From assembly GCF_002192415.1 (NCBI RefSeq), contig NZ_CP021780.1, forward strand, positions 744,001 through 808,000: a stretch of 64,000 nt of DNA. Direction: 5' to 3'. Under the pieces are notes generated by a model. That model had not been told where the DNA came from, did no database searches, and saw only the letters and a program-made list of their open reading frames with translations. The stretch's first letter is position 1; each line of letters begins with the position of its first letter. Positions 41,774-50,952 of this stretch are shown piece after piece. The DNA is from Paenibacillus donghaensis. Lineage in GTDB: Bacteria > Bacillota > Bacilli > Paenibacillales > Paenibacillaceae. The translations under genes were made by a program, and so were the position numbers.

Positions 41774-44011
41774 ATGAGTCGTTGGTGGAATCAGATCAAA
41801 TCGTCCTGGCACCGTTCCTTAGCACTGTTATGGCTTACTATTATTGCACTGCAATGGCTCTCCTATACGGAGCCCGTCTGGCTGGCGCAGACCTCTTCTT
41901 CGGTGCTGCTCGTGGTGGCAGTGGTGGTGGGGGTCGAAGTGCTGCTGCCGGTTAAGCTGCTCTACCGGCTGCTGATTGAAGCCGCTGCTCTGGTGTATAT
42001 CGTTTATCGGACAACCAATTATTATGGAATATATCTGGCTTATCCGGCTGAAACCATTAGCGAACGGCTGGGCAATGCCGGCTCGCAGCTATTGCCCTAT
42101 CTTTATTTTGCGGCGGCAGCCTGGGTGCTGCTGCTGCTCTGTTCCTGGTGGGTATCCACCAAGGCACGGATTCTGCTGTTTATCGGAATGAATATCGCGG
42201 CGTTCGCGGCGCTGGATTCCTTCACGGATTCGATTCTGTGGCAGGAGGTGGCCTGGACGGTATTCGCAGGCATGGGCTGGCTGGTAAGCCAGCATCTGCG
42301 CAGCTTCCAGCTTCATTACCCTCGCGGCTGGAACCGGCTGCTGAAGTATCCTCTGAAGATCGCCGTCAATATTGCCATTGTTTTCTCGCTTGTGATTATG
42401 ATCGGTGTGAATATGCCGGATGTGCGGCCAACTCTGACCGACCCTTATACGGCCTGGCAGGAGTGGAACGGCAACGGCAAATCGTCAGGAACTCGGACCA
42501 CCGGAGTTGCCCTTCCCGGTGCGGGGACAGGGAATTCGGTCAATACCACCTCCGGCTACAGTATGGATGACAGCAATCTGGGCGGAGGCTTTAACTTCGA
42601 TTATACTCCGGTTATGACCGTCACCTCAGACAGCCGGACTTATATGCGAGGTGAGACACGCAGTGTCTACTCCGGCAATGGCTGGAGCGACGATGACCGG
42701 ATTACGCGCGGCCCGCTGGAGCGTTTCGATATCGGTGAACCCCTGAATACCGCTGCGGCCCCGAAGAGACAGACGGAGACGATCAAGCTCCAAATCAAGT
42801 TGCTTGGCGCCAATTATTATCCGGTGCTCTTTGGCGGATACGCGATCTCTGGCGTGCAATCCGTAGACGGGAAGAACCAGAACAACGGAATCTACTGGAG
42901 AGAGCGGGACAGCGAGCTGCTGTGGGATATCGATGGCCGGAACGGTGGCTATCCCCAAGAATACGAGCTGACCTCAGAAGTGCCGATAGTGCCCGTCCAA
43001 GCCCTTAGTGCGGCAACCTTTGAAGAGCTGTACGGCAATGCTCCTGCGGATGGAACGTTTCTGCAGCTGCCCGGAAATTTCCCGGATCGGGTGAAGGTGT
43101 TGGCCGAAGAGATTACAGCTGAAGCAGAAACACCGTATGAGAAGGTCATGCTTTTGCAACAATATTTACAGCAGACCTTCCCTTATACCAACGAGCCTGA
43201 TCTCTCCCGCCGGACCAGCGATGATCTTGTGGAGAGCTTCCTGTTTGAGATCATGGAAGGATATTGTGACTATTATTCCACGGCATTGGTTACCATGGCC
43301 CGCTCGCTGGATATTCCGGCCCGCTGGGTCAAGGGTTATGCTCCCGGCGAGCAGGCGGAGCTCCCAGGCAATCTGGAGCTGCGCGAGCAGGGACTGAACA
43401 ACAGCTACACCATCACCAATGCGGATGCCCATTCCTGGGCCGAGATTTATTTCGGTGACTATGGCTGGGTGCCTATCGAAGCAACACCTGGTTTCTCCGT
43501 ACCGCTGCTGACAGCGGACGAAGCAGCGCCGGAGGAAGATCCGGCAGAGGAAGAAGCGGAACCAACACCTACGCCTGAGCAGGCTGCAACCGCCGCTGAA
43601 GCAGAGAGTGAAGGCGGGGGATTTGGATTCTGGCTTGTCCTTGCAGCCTCGCTGGTGCTGCTGGCCTGGTTGGGCTTCCTGCTCTGGCAGCAGCGGTTTA
43701 ATCTCCGCTTCCTGCTGCGGCGCGTGCGTTATGGCCGCCCGCTGTCGCCGGACCAGAAAATGGTGGCCGAAACCGAACGTTGGGTTAAGTATATGCGCCG
43801 TAGGGGAATGCTGAAGGAAGAGCATGAAACCCTCCGTGAAGCTGTGGAACGCTGGAGCAGGGAGAAACCGGCGGCAGCTGCCTCGCTTCATGCCTTGCTG
43901 GCCTTGTTTGAACAAGCGGAATACAGCCCGGATGTTATTGAAGACAAAGATTGGCGCAAGGTGTATACTGAAGCTTTGCGGCTGCGCCAACATATGAAGG
44001 CACGTAAATAG
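41774..44011 (+). CDS. Transglutaminase-like membrane protein
   Basis: A 745-residue protein. Several N-terminal helices, then a large extracytoplasmic region with a transglutaminase-core domain: GYCDYYSTALVTMARSL (Cys), NADAHSWAEIYF (His) and WVPIEATPGF (Asp-equivalent position). Then a Glu/Pro/Thr-rich linker, one transmembrane helix (FWLVLAASLVLLAWLGFLLW) and a cytoplasmic DUF4129-like tail. MoxR-DUF58-transglutaminase operons are widespread and linked to envelope processes, but the substrate is not known. Confidence 0.88.
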   Translation: MSRWWNQIKSSWHRSLALLWLTIIALQWLSYTEPVWLAQTSSSVLLVVAVVVGVEVLLPVKLLYRLLIEAAALVYIVYRTTNYYGIYLAYPAETISERLGNAGSQLLPYLYFAAAAWVLLLLCSWWVSTKARILLFIGMNIAAFAALDSFTDSILWQEVAWTVFAGMGWLVSQHLRSFQLHYPRGWNRLLKYPLKIAVNIAIVFSLVIMIGVNMPDVRPTLTDPYTAWQEWNGNGKSSGTRTTGVALPGAGTGNSVNTTSGYSMDDSNLGGGFNFDYTPVMTVTSDSRTYMRGETRSVYSGNGWSDDDRITRGPLERFDIGEPLNTAAAPKRQTETIKLQIKLLGANYYPVLFGGYAISGVQSVDGKNQNNGIYWRERDSELLWDIDGRNGGYPQEYELTSEVPIVPVQALSAATFEELYGNAPADGTFLQLPGNFPDRVKVLAEEITAEAETPYEKVMLLQQYLQQTFPYTNEPDLSRRTSDDLVESFLFEIMEGYCDYYSTALVTMARSLDIPARWVKGYAPGEQAELPGNLELREQGLNNSYTITNADAHSWAEIYFGDYGWVPIEATPGFSVPLLTADEAAPEEDPAEEEAEPTPTPEQAATAAEAESEGGGFGFWLVLAASLVLLAWLGFLLWQQRFNLRFLLRRVRYGRPLSPDQKMVAETERWVKYMRRRGMLKEEHETLREAVERWSREKPAAAASLHALLALFEQAEYSPDVIEDKDWRKVYTEALRLRQHMKARK

Positions 44012-44043
44012 ACTGAACAGACGGAAAGCTGACGTCTATTCAT

Positions 44044-44071
44044 TTGCGAAGCGTTAAGAGTATGTTATAGT
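44044..44071 (+). promoter_or_regulatory. Promoter of the yqeG-yqeM operon
   Basis: TTGCGA (44044-44049) and TATAGT (44066-44071), 16-bp spacer, 27 bp before yqeG. Confidence 0.6.
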
Positions 44072-44097
44072 TTTTGGTATGAAATTGAGGTGAGCGT

Positions 44098-44622
44098 ATG
44101 TTTGAAATGTTGGTTCCCAAACTCCGCGTCAATACGGTATTCGATATCGCTCTGGAAGAGCTGTATCGCCAGGGATACCGCGGAATTATCACAGATTTGG
44201 ATAACACACTGGTTGGAGCCAAGGCACCCTTGGCAACGCCTGAGCTGCTGCTGTGGTTCGAGAAGGTAAAGGTGCTTGGCTTCAAGCTGATTATTGTATC
44301 GAACAACAATATGGACCGGGTATCCCGTTTCGCCACTCCGCTGAACATTGAATTTGTGCATCAGGCCCGCAAGCCGAGCAATGCTCCCTTCCGCAGGGCG
44401 ATGAAGCAGATGGGGCTTCAGCCGGAAGAAACGATTGTCGTGGGCGACCAGATGCTGACCGACGTCTATGGCGGCAACCGGCTGGGCCTGTTCACGGTAC
44501 TGGTGCTGCCAATTTCGGTGAAGGATGAAGGCCTTGGCACGCGAATTAACCGCCGGGTTGAGCAAATTGCATTGACACGGCTGCGCAAGCAAGGAATGTG
44601 GCACGAGGAGGATAAATCTTAA
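44098..44622 (+). CDS. yqeG: YqeG family HAD-IIIA phosphatase
   Basis: A 174-residue HAD protein. IITDLDNTLVG is the catalytic Asp-x-Asp motif I, LIIVSNNN is motif II, and VVGDQMLTDVYGGN is motif IV. Related to mitochondrial Gep4 (phosphatidylglycerophosphate phosphatase), but the bacterial substrate is uncertain. The stop overlaps the yqeH ATG by one base. First gene of the operon. Confidence 0.9.
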   Translation: MFEMLVPKLRVNTVFDIALEELYRQGYRGIITDLDNTLVGAKAPLATPELLLWFEKVKVLGFKLIIVSNNNMDRVSRFATPLNIEFVHQARKPSNAPFRRAMKQMGLQPEETIVVGDQMLTDVYGGNRLGLFTVLVLPISVKDEGLGTRINRRVEQIALTRLRKQGMWHEEDKS

Positions 44623-45749
44623 TGATTGAACATGATGAAACAGAACGTCCTGTAAAATGCACCGGCTGCGGCATTACGCTGCAGACCATGCATAAGGACC
44701 AGCCCGGTTATTTGCCGGAGGTGTCCTTTGAACGGGACCCGATAATTTGCCAGCGGTGCTTCCGGATCAAGAATTATAATGAAGCATCTTCGGTATCGGT
44801 GAACCAGGACGAGTTCCTCCGTCTGCTGAGCGGTGTGGGAGAGAAGAATGCGCTGGTAATCCATATTGTTGATATTTTTGACTTTGAAGGCAGCCTGATT
44901 TCCGGCCTGCAACGTTTCGTCGGCAATAACCCGGTTATTCTTGCCGTCAACAAAACCGACCTGCTGCCCAAGGTGACGAATTGGAACAAGCTGCGCAACT
45001 GGTTTCAGCAGCGCTGCAAGGAGCAGGGACTGCGGACCGCAGAGATTGTGCTCTGCAGCGCCAAACGCAATCAGGGCTTCGACCACCTGCTGGAGGCGGT
45101 TACCGAGCTTCGCGGACAACGCGATGTGTATGTGGTCGGGGCTACCAATGTGGGCAAGTCCACCCTGATCAACCGGCTGATCTCCGATTATAGTGATCTG
45201 GAGCAGGAGCTGACCACTTCACGTTATCCAGGCACCACGCTGGATACCGTTAGAATCCCGCTGGATGACGGGCATTATATTATTGATACGCCGGGTATCG
45301 TTTATCCTTGGCGTTACAGTGAGCTGGTCGAGCGGCAGGATCTGGATGCCGTAATGCCATCTAATCCGCTTAAGCCTGCAGTGTACCAGCTTAATGAAGG
45401 ACAGACCTTGTTCTTCGGCGGTCTGGGACGGTTTGACTTCGTGCAGGGCGTACATCAGTCCTTCACCTGCTTCATCAGCGGTACGCTGAAGATTCATCGC
45501 ACGAAGCTGGAACGGGCCGATGAATTGTATCAGAATCACCGCGGAGTGATGCTGTCGCCTCCGGGCAGCGAACAGTTGGACAAGCTTCCCACGTGGCAGC
45601 GGCATGAGTTCCGCATTGCCAAGAACAGCCAGACCGATCTGTTCATGTCCGGCTTGGGCTGGATCAAGGTGAACGGAAGCGAAGGCGCTGTGGTAGCCGT
45701 TCATGTACCGCGCGGCGTGAAGGTATTGACCCGTCCATCGCTGATCTGA
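44622..45749 (+). CDS. yqeH: Ribosome biogenesis GTPase YqeH
   Basis: A 375-residue circularly permuted GTPase. An N-terminal zinc finger (CTGCG...CQRC) is followed by G motifs in permuted order: G4 NKTDLLP, G5 CSAKRNQG, then G1 GATNVGKSTLIN and G3 DTPGI. Needed for 30S subunit assembly in B. subtilis. Confidence 0.94.
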   Translation: MIEHDETERPVKCTGCGITLQTMHKDQPGYLPEVSFERDPIICQRCFRIKNYNEASSVSVNQDEFLRLLSGVGEKNALVIHIVDIFDFEGSLISGLQRFVGNNPVILAVNKTDLLPKVTNWNKLRNWFQQRCKEQGLRTAEIVLCSAKRNQGFDHLLEAVTELRGQRDVYVVGATNVGKSTLINRLISDYSDLEQELTTSRYPGTTLDTVRIPLDDGHYIIDTPGIVYPWRYSELVERQDLDAVMPSNPLKPAVYQLNEGQTLFFGGLGRFDFVQGVHQSFTCFISGTLKIHRTKLERADELYQNHRGVMLSPPGSEQLDKLPTWQRHEFRIAKNSQTDLFMSGLGWIKVNGSEGAVVAVHVPRGVKVLTRPSLI

Positions 45750-45765
45750 CGAGGAGGAGAAGGTT

Positions 45766-46644
45766 ATGTCTGAGACAGCTTCGGCTGGGGTGAATGCAAG
45801 TGGAGCGATCCTGCTGGGAGTGATGGGAGACCCGATCGGTCATTCCAAGTCACCGCTTATGCAGGAGGCAGCCCTTAGGGCACTCGGCATAAGCGGTGCC
45901 TATGTGCCGCTGCATGTCACGCCAGATAAGCTGGGCGAAGCGGTCCAGGCGATCCGCATCCTCGGCTTCCGTGGCGTGAATGTAACGATTCCGCACAAGG
46001 TGGCGGTTATGGAGTATATGGACCATCTGGACGAAAGTGCGCTTTCGGTCGGTGCGGTCAATACAGTAGTCAATGACGGCGGAGTGCTGACCGGTTATAA
46101 TACCGATGGCATCGGGTATGTCCGGTCGCTCAAGGCTGAAGCGATAGCTGACCTGTCGGGCGCGCGCATTCTGGTGATTGGAGCCGGAGGAGCGGCCAGA
46201 GGCATCGTTACGTCGCTGCTGCAGGAGAATCCGGCTTCGATTGTGATTGCTAACCGCAATGCGGCCAAGGCAGTGGAGCTGGCAGCGGAATGCAGAACCA
46301 AAGGTAAGGTGAAGGGCATCAGTCTGGCTGAAATGCCGGCGGAACTGCAGGGTATTCAGGTAGTGATCAACACGACCTCTGTAGGCATGTATCCGCATAC
46401 GGATGAGACACCGCTGGACCCTTCGCTGCTGCATGAAGGAATGGTGGTCAGTGATCTGATCTACAACCCGCTGCGCACCCGGCTGTTGACGGAGAGCCTG
46501 GAGCGGGGCTGCCGCATCCACGGCGGCCTGGGGATGTTCATCTATCAGGGGGCTTATGCCCTTGAATATTGGACTGGACGCCCTGCGCCAATTGACGTTA
46601 TGCGCAGCAGTATGCTGGAAACACAGGACAGCAGCAGCATCTAG
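45766..46644 (+). CDS. aroE: Shikimate dehydrogenase
   Basis: A 292-residue enzyme of chorismate synthesis. Substrate site GDPIGHSKSPLMQ with Lys/Asp at NVTIPHKVAV and GYNTDGIGYV. NADP loop VIGAGGAARG followed by ANRNAAKA. Reaction: 3-dehydroshikimate to shikimate. The start follows GAGGAGAAGG. A type B element separates it from yhbY. Confidence 0.94.
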   Translation: MSETASAGVNASGAILLGVMGDPIGHSKSPLMQEAALRALGISGAYVPLHVTPDKLGEAVQAIRILGFRGVNVTIPHKVAVMEYMDHLDESALSVGAVNTVVNDGGVLTGYNTDGIGYVRSLKAEAIADLSGARILVIGAGGAARGIVTSLLQENPASIVIANRNAAKAVELAAECRTKGKVKGISLAEMPAELQGIQVVINTTSVGMYPHTDETPLDPSLLHEGMVVSDLIYNPLRTRLLTESLERGCRIHGGLGMFIYQGAYALEYWTGRPAPIDVMRSSMLETQDSSSI

Positions 46645-46665
46645 AAATGGATTAGTGAAGTTAGG

Positions 46666-46964
46666 GTTACTACTTAGGTTCATGCGAGGATCGTTCGGAG
46701 TAAATTAGGTGCAAAACTGCAACTAATTTACTCCGAATCGCAAGCCAGGAGGTAATTAAGTGCGTTTCTGCAACTAATTTCGAGTGAATCAGGATTATTA
46801 CGCTCAAGTGCCCAAATTAGATGCCCTTTTGCACTTATTTCCTCCAAAACGGATAAAATTGGCTAATTAGATGCAGATTTGCAACTAAATCGGTGGAATG
46901 GGCTTACGAACCATCATGGAGTTGAGTCTTTGATGCCCTTATCATGCGAGGCCTAAGTAGTAAC
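46666..46964. mobile_element. Type B MITE-like element, copy B3, inside the yqe operon
   Basis: A 299-bp element with ends GTTACTACTTAGG and CCTAAGTAGTAAC. It is flanked by the perfect 7-bp duplication AGTTAGG (46659-46665 and 46965-46971). It holds four hairpin motifs, for example AATTAGGTGCAAAACTGCAA and AATTAGATGCAGATTTGCAA. It sits between aroE and yhbY, genes that are normally closely spaced in one operon. Confidence 0.85.
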
Positions 46965-47007
46965 AGTTAGGGTAATAATATATGTTAATTAAGGGGTTTG
47001 TTCATTT

Positions 47008-47301
47008 ATGTTAAACGGTAAACAAAAAAGATATCTTCGCTCTCTGGCGCATCATCTGGACCCGGTATTCCAGGTAGGCAAGGGCGGTGTCAACGATCAT
47101 CTGATCCGCCACATCGAGGAAGCGATCGAGAAACGCGAGCTGATGAAGATCAGCGTGCTGAACAACAATGTTGAAGATCCGAAGGAAATTGGTGCGGCGC
47201 TCTCCGAACAATCCGGCTCCGAGCTGGTGCAGGTGATCGGCAAGACGATTGTGCTCTACAAGGAATCCAAAGATAATAAGACCATTGAACTGCCCCGTTA
47301 A
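47008..47301 (+). CDS. yhbY: CRM-domain RNA-binding protein YhbY
   Basis: A 97-residue YhbY/YqeI protein with the start LNGKQKRYLRSLAHHLDPVF, the GKGG loop (VGKGGVNDHL) and a KVSVLNN-like strand (LMKISVLNNNVED). It binds pre-50S ribosomal RNA. The 44-bp gap after the type B element contains AAGGGG as ribosome binding site. Confidence 0.93.
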   Translation: MLNGKQKRYLRSLAHHLDPVFQVGKGGVNDHLIRHIEEAIEKRELMKISVLNNNVEDPKEIGAALSEQSGSELVQVIGKTIVLYKESKDNKTIELPR

Positions 47302-47334
47302 CATCAAACAGGCAAGTTACAAGGAGGAGGTCTC

Positions 47335-47937
47335 TTGAAGGTTGGCATTATGGGAGGGACCTTCGATCCCCTGCATATCGGCCATATGATGGCAGCCGAG
47401 GCGGCAAGAGAGAGCTACGGCCTGCAGGAAGTGTGGTTTATGCCCTCGCACATCCCTCCGCACAAGCATGAAGCCTATGTATCCGCTGCAGACCGGCTTG
47501 CTATGGTGGAGGAAACGGTTAAGGGGCATGAGGCTTTTCGTACGCTGGATTGGGAGGTGTCGAGTGACGGCGTTTCCTATACCATCGATACGATCCGGAA
47601 GCTGCAGGAGGAGTATCCGCAGCTGGATTTCTATTTCATCATCGGTGCGGATATGGTGCAGTACCTGCCCAAGTGGCAGGGCATTGAGGAGCTGGCTCAG
47701 CGGATTAACTTCATTGGCGTTGAGCGTCCGGGTACTCAGCTGGATCTGGGAGCATTGCCCCAGGCCATTGCGGCCAAGGTATTGCTGGCAGATATGCCGC
47801 TGGTCGAAATCTCCTCTACTCAGCTGAGAGAACGGGCTGCCGCTGGCCGCTCTATCCGTTACATGGTACCCGACGCTGTTTATGACTATGTTCAAAGGAG
47901 TGGATTGTATGGAGTACAGCCGCGAAGCGCTGATTAA
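47335..47937 (+). CDS. nadD: Nicotinate-nucleotide adenylyltransferase
   Basis: A 200-residue nucleotidyltransferase. GGTFDPLHIGHM holds the HxGH motif; MPSHIPPHK and EISSTQLRER (SSTxxR) are diagnostic. It adenylates nicotinate mononucleotide in NAD synthesis. TTG start at 47335, with AAGGAGGAGG 4 nt upstream. Confidence 0.93.
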   Translation: MKVGIMGGTFDPLHIGHMMAAEAARESYGLQEVWFMPSHIPPHKHEAYVSAADRLAMVEETVKGHEAFRTLDWEVSSDGVSYTIDTIRKLQEEYPQLDFYFIIGADMVQYLPKWQGIEELAQRINFIGVERPGTQLDLGALPQAIAAKVLLADMPLVEISSTQLRERAAAGRSIRYMVPDAVYDYVQRSGLYGVQPRSAD

Positions 47938-48487
47938 AGCGGTATCGGCGCAGATGCCCGACAAGCGCTGGAAGCATACACTGGGCGTTATGGCTTCATC
48001 CGTGAAGCTGGCGGAGCAGTATGGCGCAGATCCGGAGCGAGCCGAAACGGCTGCGATTCTGCATGATGTGGCCAAATATTGGCCGGTGGAGAGCATGAAG
48101 GAGATTATGGAGCAGAACGGCCTCGATACAGGACTGCTGAAGCATGACAAACAGCTGTGGCATGCCGAGGTTGGCGCTTTTGTAGCGGAGCGGGATTACG
48201 GTATTGCCGATTCTGACGTGCTGAACGCCATCCGCTTCCATACCTCGGGCCGGGAGGGGATGAGTCTGCTGGAGAGAATTGTCTGTCTTGCCGATTACAT
48301 CGAACCTGGACGTGACTTTCCAGGCGTGGACCATATCCGCAAGCTGGCCAAATCCAGCCTGGAGGAAGGCCTTGTTGCCGGTCTGGATTCCACGATCAGT
48401 CTGCTGCTCGAGAAGCGTCGGATTATTTACCCGCTCACCGTACTCGCACGCAACGATTTAGTAAGAATATTGGAGGAAAACATATGA
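47909..48487 (+). CDS. yqeK: HD-domain Ap4A hydrolase YqeK
   Basis: A 192-residue HD phosphohydrolase. KHTLGVMAS, AAILHDVAKYW (HD pair), HAEVGAFVA and IVCLADYIEPGR complete the metal site. YqeK proteins split diadenosine tetraphosphate symmetrically. ATG 47909 follows AAAGGAG and overlaps nadD by 29 bp. Confidence 0.92.
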   Translation: MEYSREALIKAVSAQMPDKRWKHTLGVMASSVKLAEQYGADPERAETAAILHDVAKYWPVESMKEIMEQNGLDTGLLKHDKQLWHAEVGAFVAERDYGIADSDVLNAIRFHTSGREGMSLLERIVCLADYIEPGRDFPGVDHIRKLAKSSLEEGLVAGLDSTISLLLEKRRIIYPLTVLARNDLVRILEENI

Positions 48488-48831
48488 ACGTACAATCAAA
48501 CAAGCTGTTACAGCTGGCCTTGAAGGCCGTTGAAGATAAGAAAGCAATGAACGTTGTGGCTCTGGACCTGCGCAGCGTTTCACCAATCAGTGATTATTTC
48601 GTCATTTGCCACGGTAATTCGGATGTGCAGGTGCAGGCCATTGCTACCGAAATCCGTAAAGTGGTCCATGAAGCCGGCGGCATGATCCGCGGCATTGAAG
48701 GCATGGATTCCGCCCGCTGGGTGCTGCTTGATCTCGGAGATGTAATCGTACACGTATTCCACCGCGATGAACGCGAATATTACAATATCGAGCGTCTGTG
48801 GTCGGATGCCAAGGTTGTGGAATCGGTATGA
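48484..48831 (+). CDS. rsfS: Ribosomal silencing factor RsfS
   Basis: A 115-residue RsfS/YqeL/Iojap protein with SDYFVICHGNSDVQVQAIA and DSARWVLLDLGDVIVHVF. It binds ribosomal protein uL14 and blocks subunit joining in starvation. Overlaps yqeK and cvfB by four bases each. Confidence 0.94.
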   Translation: MNVQSNKLLQLALKAVEDKKAMNVVALDLRSVSPISDYFVICHGNSDVQVQAIATEIRKVVHEAGGMIRGIEGMDSARWVLLDLGDVIVHVFHRDEREYYNIERLWSDAKVVESV

Positions 48832-49748
48832 GCCTGATTGCCGGAACTACAGTTACGCTGGATGTAGTTAGAGAAGTCTCCCCCTACGGGTTCTTTCTGA
48901 ATGCGGGAGATGAAGATGTTATGCTGCATTATACGGAACTGACCGAAAAGGTTAGAGCCGGCGATAAGGTAGAGGTGTTCATCTTCTTCGACACCGAGGA
49001 CCGCCTGGCAGCTACGATGAAGAAACCCTTTCTGACGCTTGGCGAGATGGCCCTGCTGGAAGTAGCAGATATCCATCCGCGGCTGGGCTGTTTCCTGGAA
49101 ATGGGCCTGGGCCGCCAGCTGCTGCTTCCGATGAGCGAGCTGCCGGAGCTGACCGAGCTGCGGCCGCAGCTCGGTGACCGTGTATTTGTCCTTATGGAGC
49201 ATGACAAGCAGGGACGGCTTCGCGCCAAGCTGTGCGGAGAACTGGAGCTGATGCCTTATGTGGTCGCTGCACCGGAGTCCTGGATGGGCCAGACGGTCAA
49301 GGCGCGGGTCTACAGACCACTGCAGATGGGCACCTTCGTGCTGGTCGACGGCGGTGTGCTGGGCTTCGGCATGATCGGTATGGTACATTCCTCCGAACGC
49401 AGCCGTCTGCTGCGCTTGGGTGAGCTGTTTGAGGCTCGTGTCTCGCATGTCCGTGAAGACGGCCGTGTGAACCTGTCCATGTCTGCCCGCCGGGAAGTGG
49501 GCCGGGATGTGGATTCCGCCGCGCTGCTCAGCTTTCTGAAGGAGCGTCCGGGCGCTGCGATGCCGTATTCCGATGCCACGCCGCCGGATATCATCAAGGA
49601 GCGGTTTGGCATCAGCAAGTCTGCGTTCAAGCGAGCGCTGGGCAAGCTGTACAAGGAAGGTCTGATTACCCAGAAGGAGAACTGGACCTACCTTGTAAAC
49701 AAGGAAGAGGATCAGGAAGCCGCAGCGGATGACAAAACCAACGACTGA
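48828..49748 (+). CDS. cvfB: S1-domain RNA-binding protein CvfB/YitL
   Basis: A 306-residue protein with tandem S1-like OB folds (for example REVSPYGFFLNAGDEDVML and VSHVREDGRVNLSMSARREV) and a C-terminal winged helix (IIKERFGISKSAFKRALGKL). This is the layout of CvfB (conserved virulence factor B). The start ATG overlaps the rsfS stop (ATGA), so it belongs to the operon. In B. subtilis the homologue yitL lies elsewhere, so this is a lineage-specific insertion into the yqe order. Confidence 0.86.
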   Translation: MSLIAGTTVTLDVVREVSPYGFFLNAGDEDVMLHYTELTEKVRAGDKVEVFIFFDTEDRLAATMKKPFLTLGEMALLEVADIHPRLGCFLEMGLGRQLLLPMSELPELTELRPQLGDRVFVLMEHDKQGRLRAKLCGELELMPYVVAAPESWMGQTVKARVYRPLQMGTFVLVDGGVLGFGMIGMVHSSERSRLLRLGELFEARVSHVREDGRVNLSMSARREVGRDVDSAALLSFLKERPGAAMPYSDATPPDIIKERFGISKSAFKRALGKLYKEGLITQKENWTYLVNKEEDQEAAADDKTND

Positions 49749-49796
49749 CAGATGATCCAGCAGTAGATTGTTTAAGGTAATAGAAAGTGCGGTGTA

Positions 49797-50570
49797 ATGA
49801 TGTCTTCCTACGGAAAATTTGCTTATGTATACGATGAGCTGATGGCGGATATGCCCTATCCGGACTGGCTGAGATTTGCCGAGACAGCTTGGAGCCAATA
49901 CGGCAAACCGCATACAGTTGCCGAACTGGGCTGCGGAACAGGCAGTATTACGATCCCGCTGGCCGCTGAAGGCTATCACATGACGGGAATCGACCTCTCA
50001 TCGGATATGCTGGCGGTAGCCCAGCGCAAGATGGAGGAGCACCCACAGGGACGCCGTTTCCTGCGGGAAGGCAGTGTGCGCTGGATCAGACAGAACATGA
50101 AGGACTGGCAGCTGCCTGAGCCGGTGGACGCGGTGATTTCCTTCTGCGATTGTCTGAATTATGTGCTGGAGGAAGAGGATATCCGTTCCGTGTTTGCCAG
50201 CACCTACAGAGGCCTGAAGCCGGGAGGCTGCTTCCTGTTTGATGTGCATCATCCCAATACCTTTATCCGGTATGAGGAGGAGCAGCCGTTCGTGCGCAAT
50301 GAGCCTGCTGTGTCCTATATCTGGACCTGCGGGCTGGATGTTCCCCGGCGGGAGATCGAGCATAATCTGTCAATCTTTGTGCAGGAGAAGGACCGTCCGG
50401 ACCGTTATCAGCGTTTCGAGGAGACCCACATCCAGCGGGCATACGAGCCCGAATGGCTGACATCAGAGCTGCTGCAGGCCGGATTCAGCAATGTGAAGAC
50501 CTATGCGGATTTCGAATGGGTGGAAGCCGGGGATGACGCGGCAAGACTGTTCTATATAGCAGTGAAATAA
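49797..50570 (+). CDS. yqeM: SAM-dependent methyltransferase YqeM
   Basis: A 257-residue class I methyltransferase. Motif I VAELGCGTGSITIPLA, motif II GIDLSSDML and motif IV VDAVISFCDCLNYV. Position after yqeG...rsfS matches B. subtilis yqeM. The substrate is not known. ATG 49797 or 49800; the ribosome binding site is weak. Confidence 0.87.
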   Translation: MMSSYGKFAYVYDELMADMPYPDWLRFAETAWSQYGKPHTVAELGCGTGSITIPLAAEGYHMTGIDLSSDMLAVAQRKMEEHPQGRRFLREGSVRWIRQNMKDWQLPEPVDAVISFCDCLNYVLEEEDIRSVFASTYRGLKPGGCFLFDVHHPNTFIRYEEEQPFVRNEPAVSYIWTCGLDVPRREIEHNLSIFVQEKDRPDRYQRFEETHIQRAYEPEWLTSELLQAGFSNVKTYADFEWVEAGDDAARLFYIAVK

Positions 50571-50584
50571 ATAGCACTAAGGTC

Positions 50585-50613
50585 AGGTCCTTGCCCCCGG
50601 CGAGGGCCTTTTT
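50585..50613 (+). terminator. Terminator of the yqe operon
   Basis: AGGTCCTTGCC and GGCGAGGGCCT pair around CC and are followed by TTTTT, 14 bp after yqeM. Confidence 0.75.
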
Positions 50614-50654
50614 ATGTTTGGTAGCTGTTCACGTATACACTTATTCCAAAAAAA

Positions 50655-50688
50655 GAGTGACCCGAGCCATTCTCGGCTAAGGTCACTC
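50655..50688 (-). terminator. Terminator of the small convergent gene
   Basis: GAGTGACC and GGTCACTC with an inner GAGCC/GGCT pairing. Read leftward it is followed by seven Ts, 18 bp after the minus-strand stop at 50706. Confidence 0.8.
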
Positions 50689-50705
50689 CTGTCTTCCAAT
50701 CCCTC

Positions 50706-50864
50706 TTACCGGTGCTCAAACAGGTCAATCGCACCAAGAACAATATGGGCCAGACCAAATCCGAGTACGCCGGTTGCAGCCATTCTGTACTTGCTGCGAA
50801 ACAAAGCAGCGCTAGAAGCGGTAACTACAGTTCCAAGAACGGTGGGTATCATACCTTCGCGCAT
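50706..50864 (-). CDS. Small conserved hydrophobic protein
   Basis: A 52-residue protein: MREGMIPTVLGTVVTA then a basic turn (FRSKYRMA) and GVLGFGLAHIVLGAIDLFEH. Two short hydrophobic helices with conserved-looking glycines. Similar tiny proteins occur in Bacillus and Paenibacillus (sometimes labelled 'asparagine synthase' without basis). AAGGAG lies 8 nt before the ATG and a terminator follows. Function unknown. Confidence 0.7.
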   Translation of the reverse strand: MREGMIPTVLGTVVTASSAALFRSKYRMAATGVLGFGLAHIVLGAIDLFEHR

Positions 50865-50952
50865 TCGAAACACTCCTTCTCAGTGGTATGGGAGACAAAG
50901 GTTAGTCTCGGTAGAAGGGCAGTGTATTATGCGGAGGAAGGACTGAAGCCAA

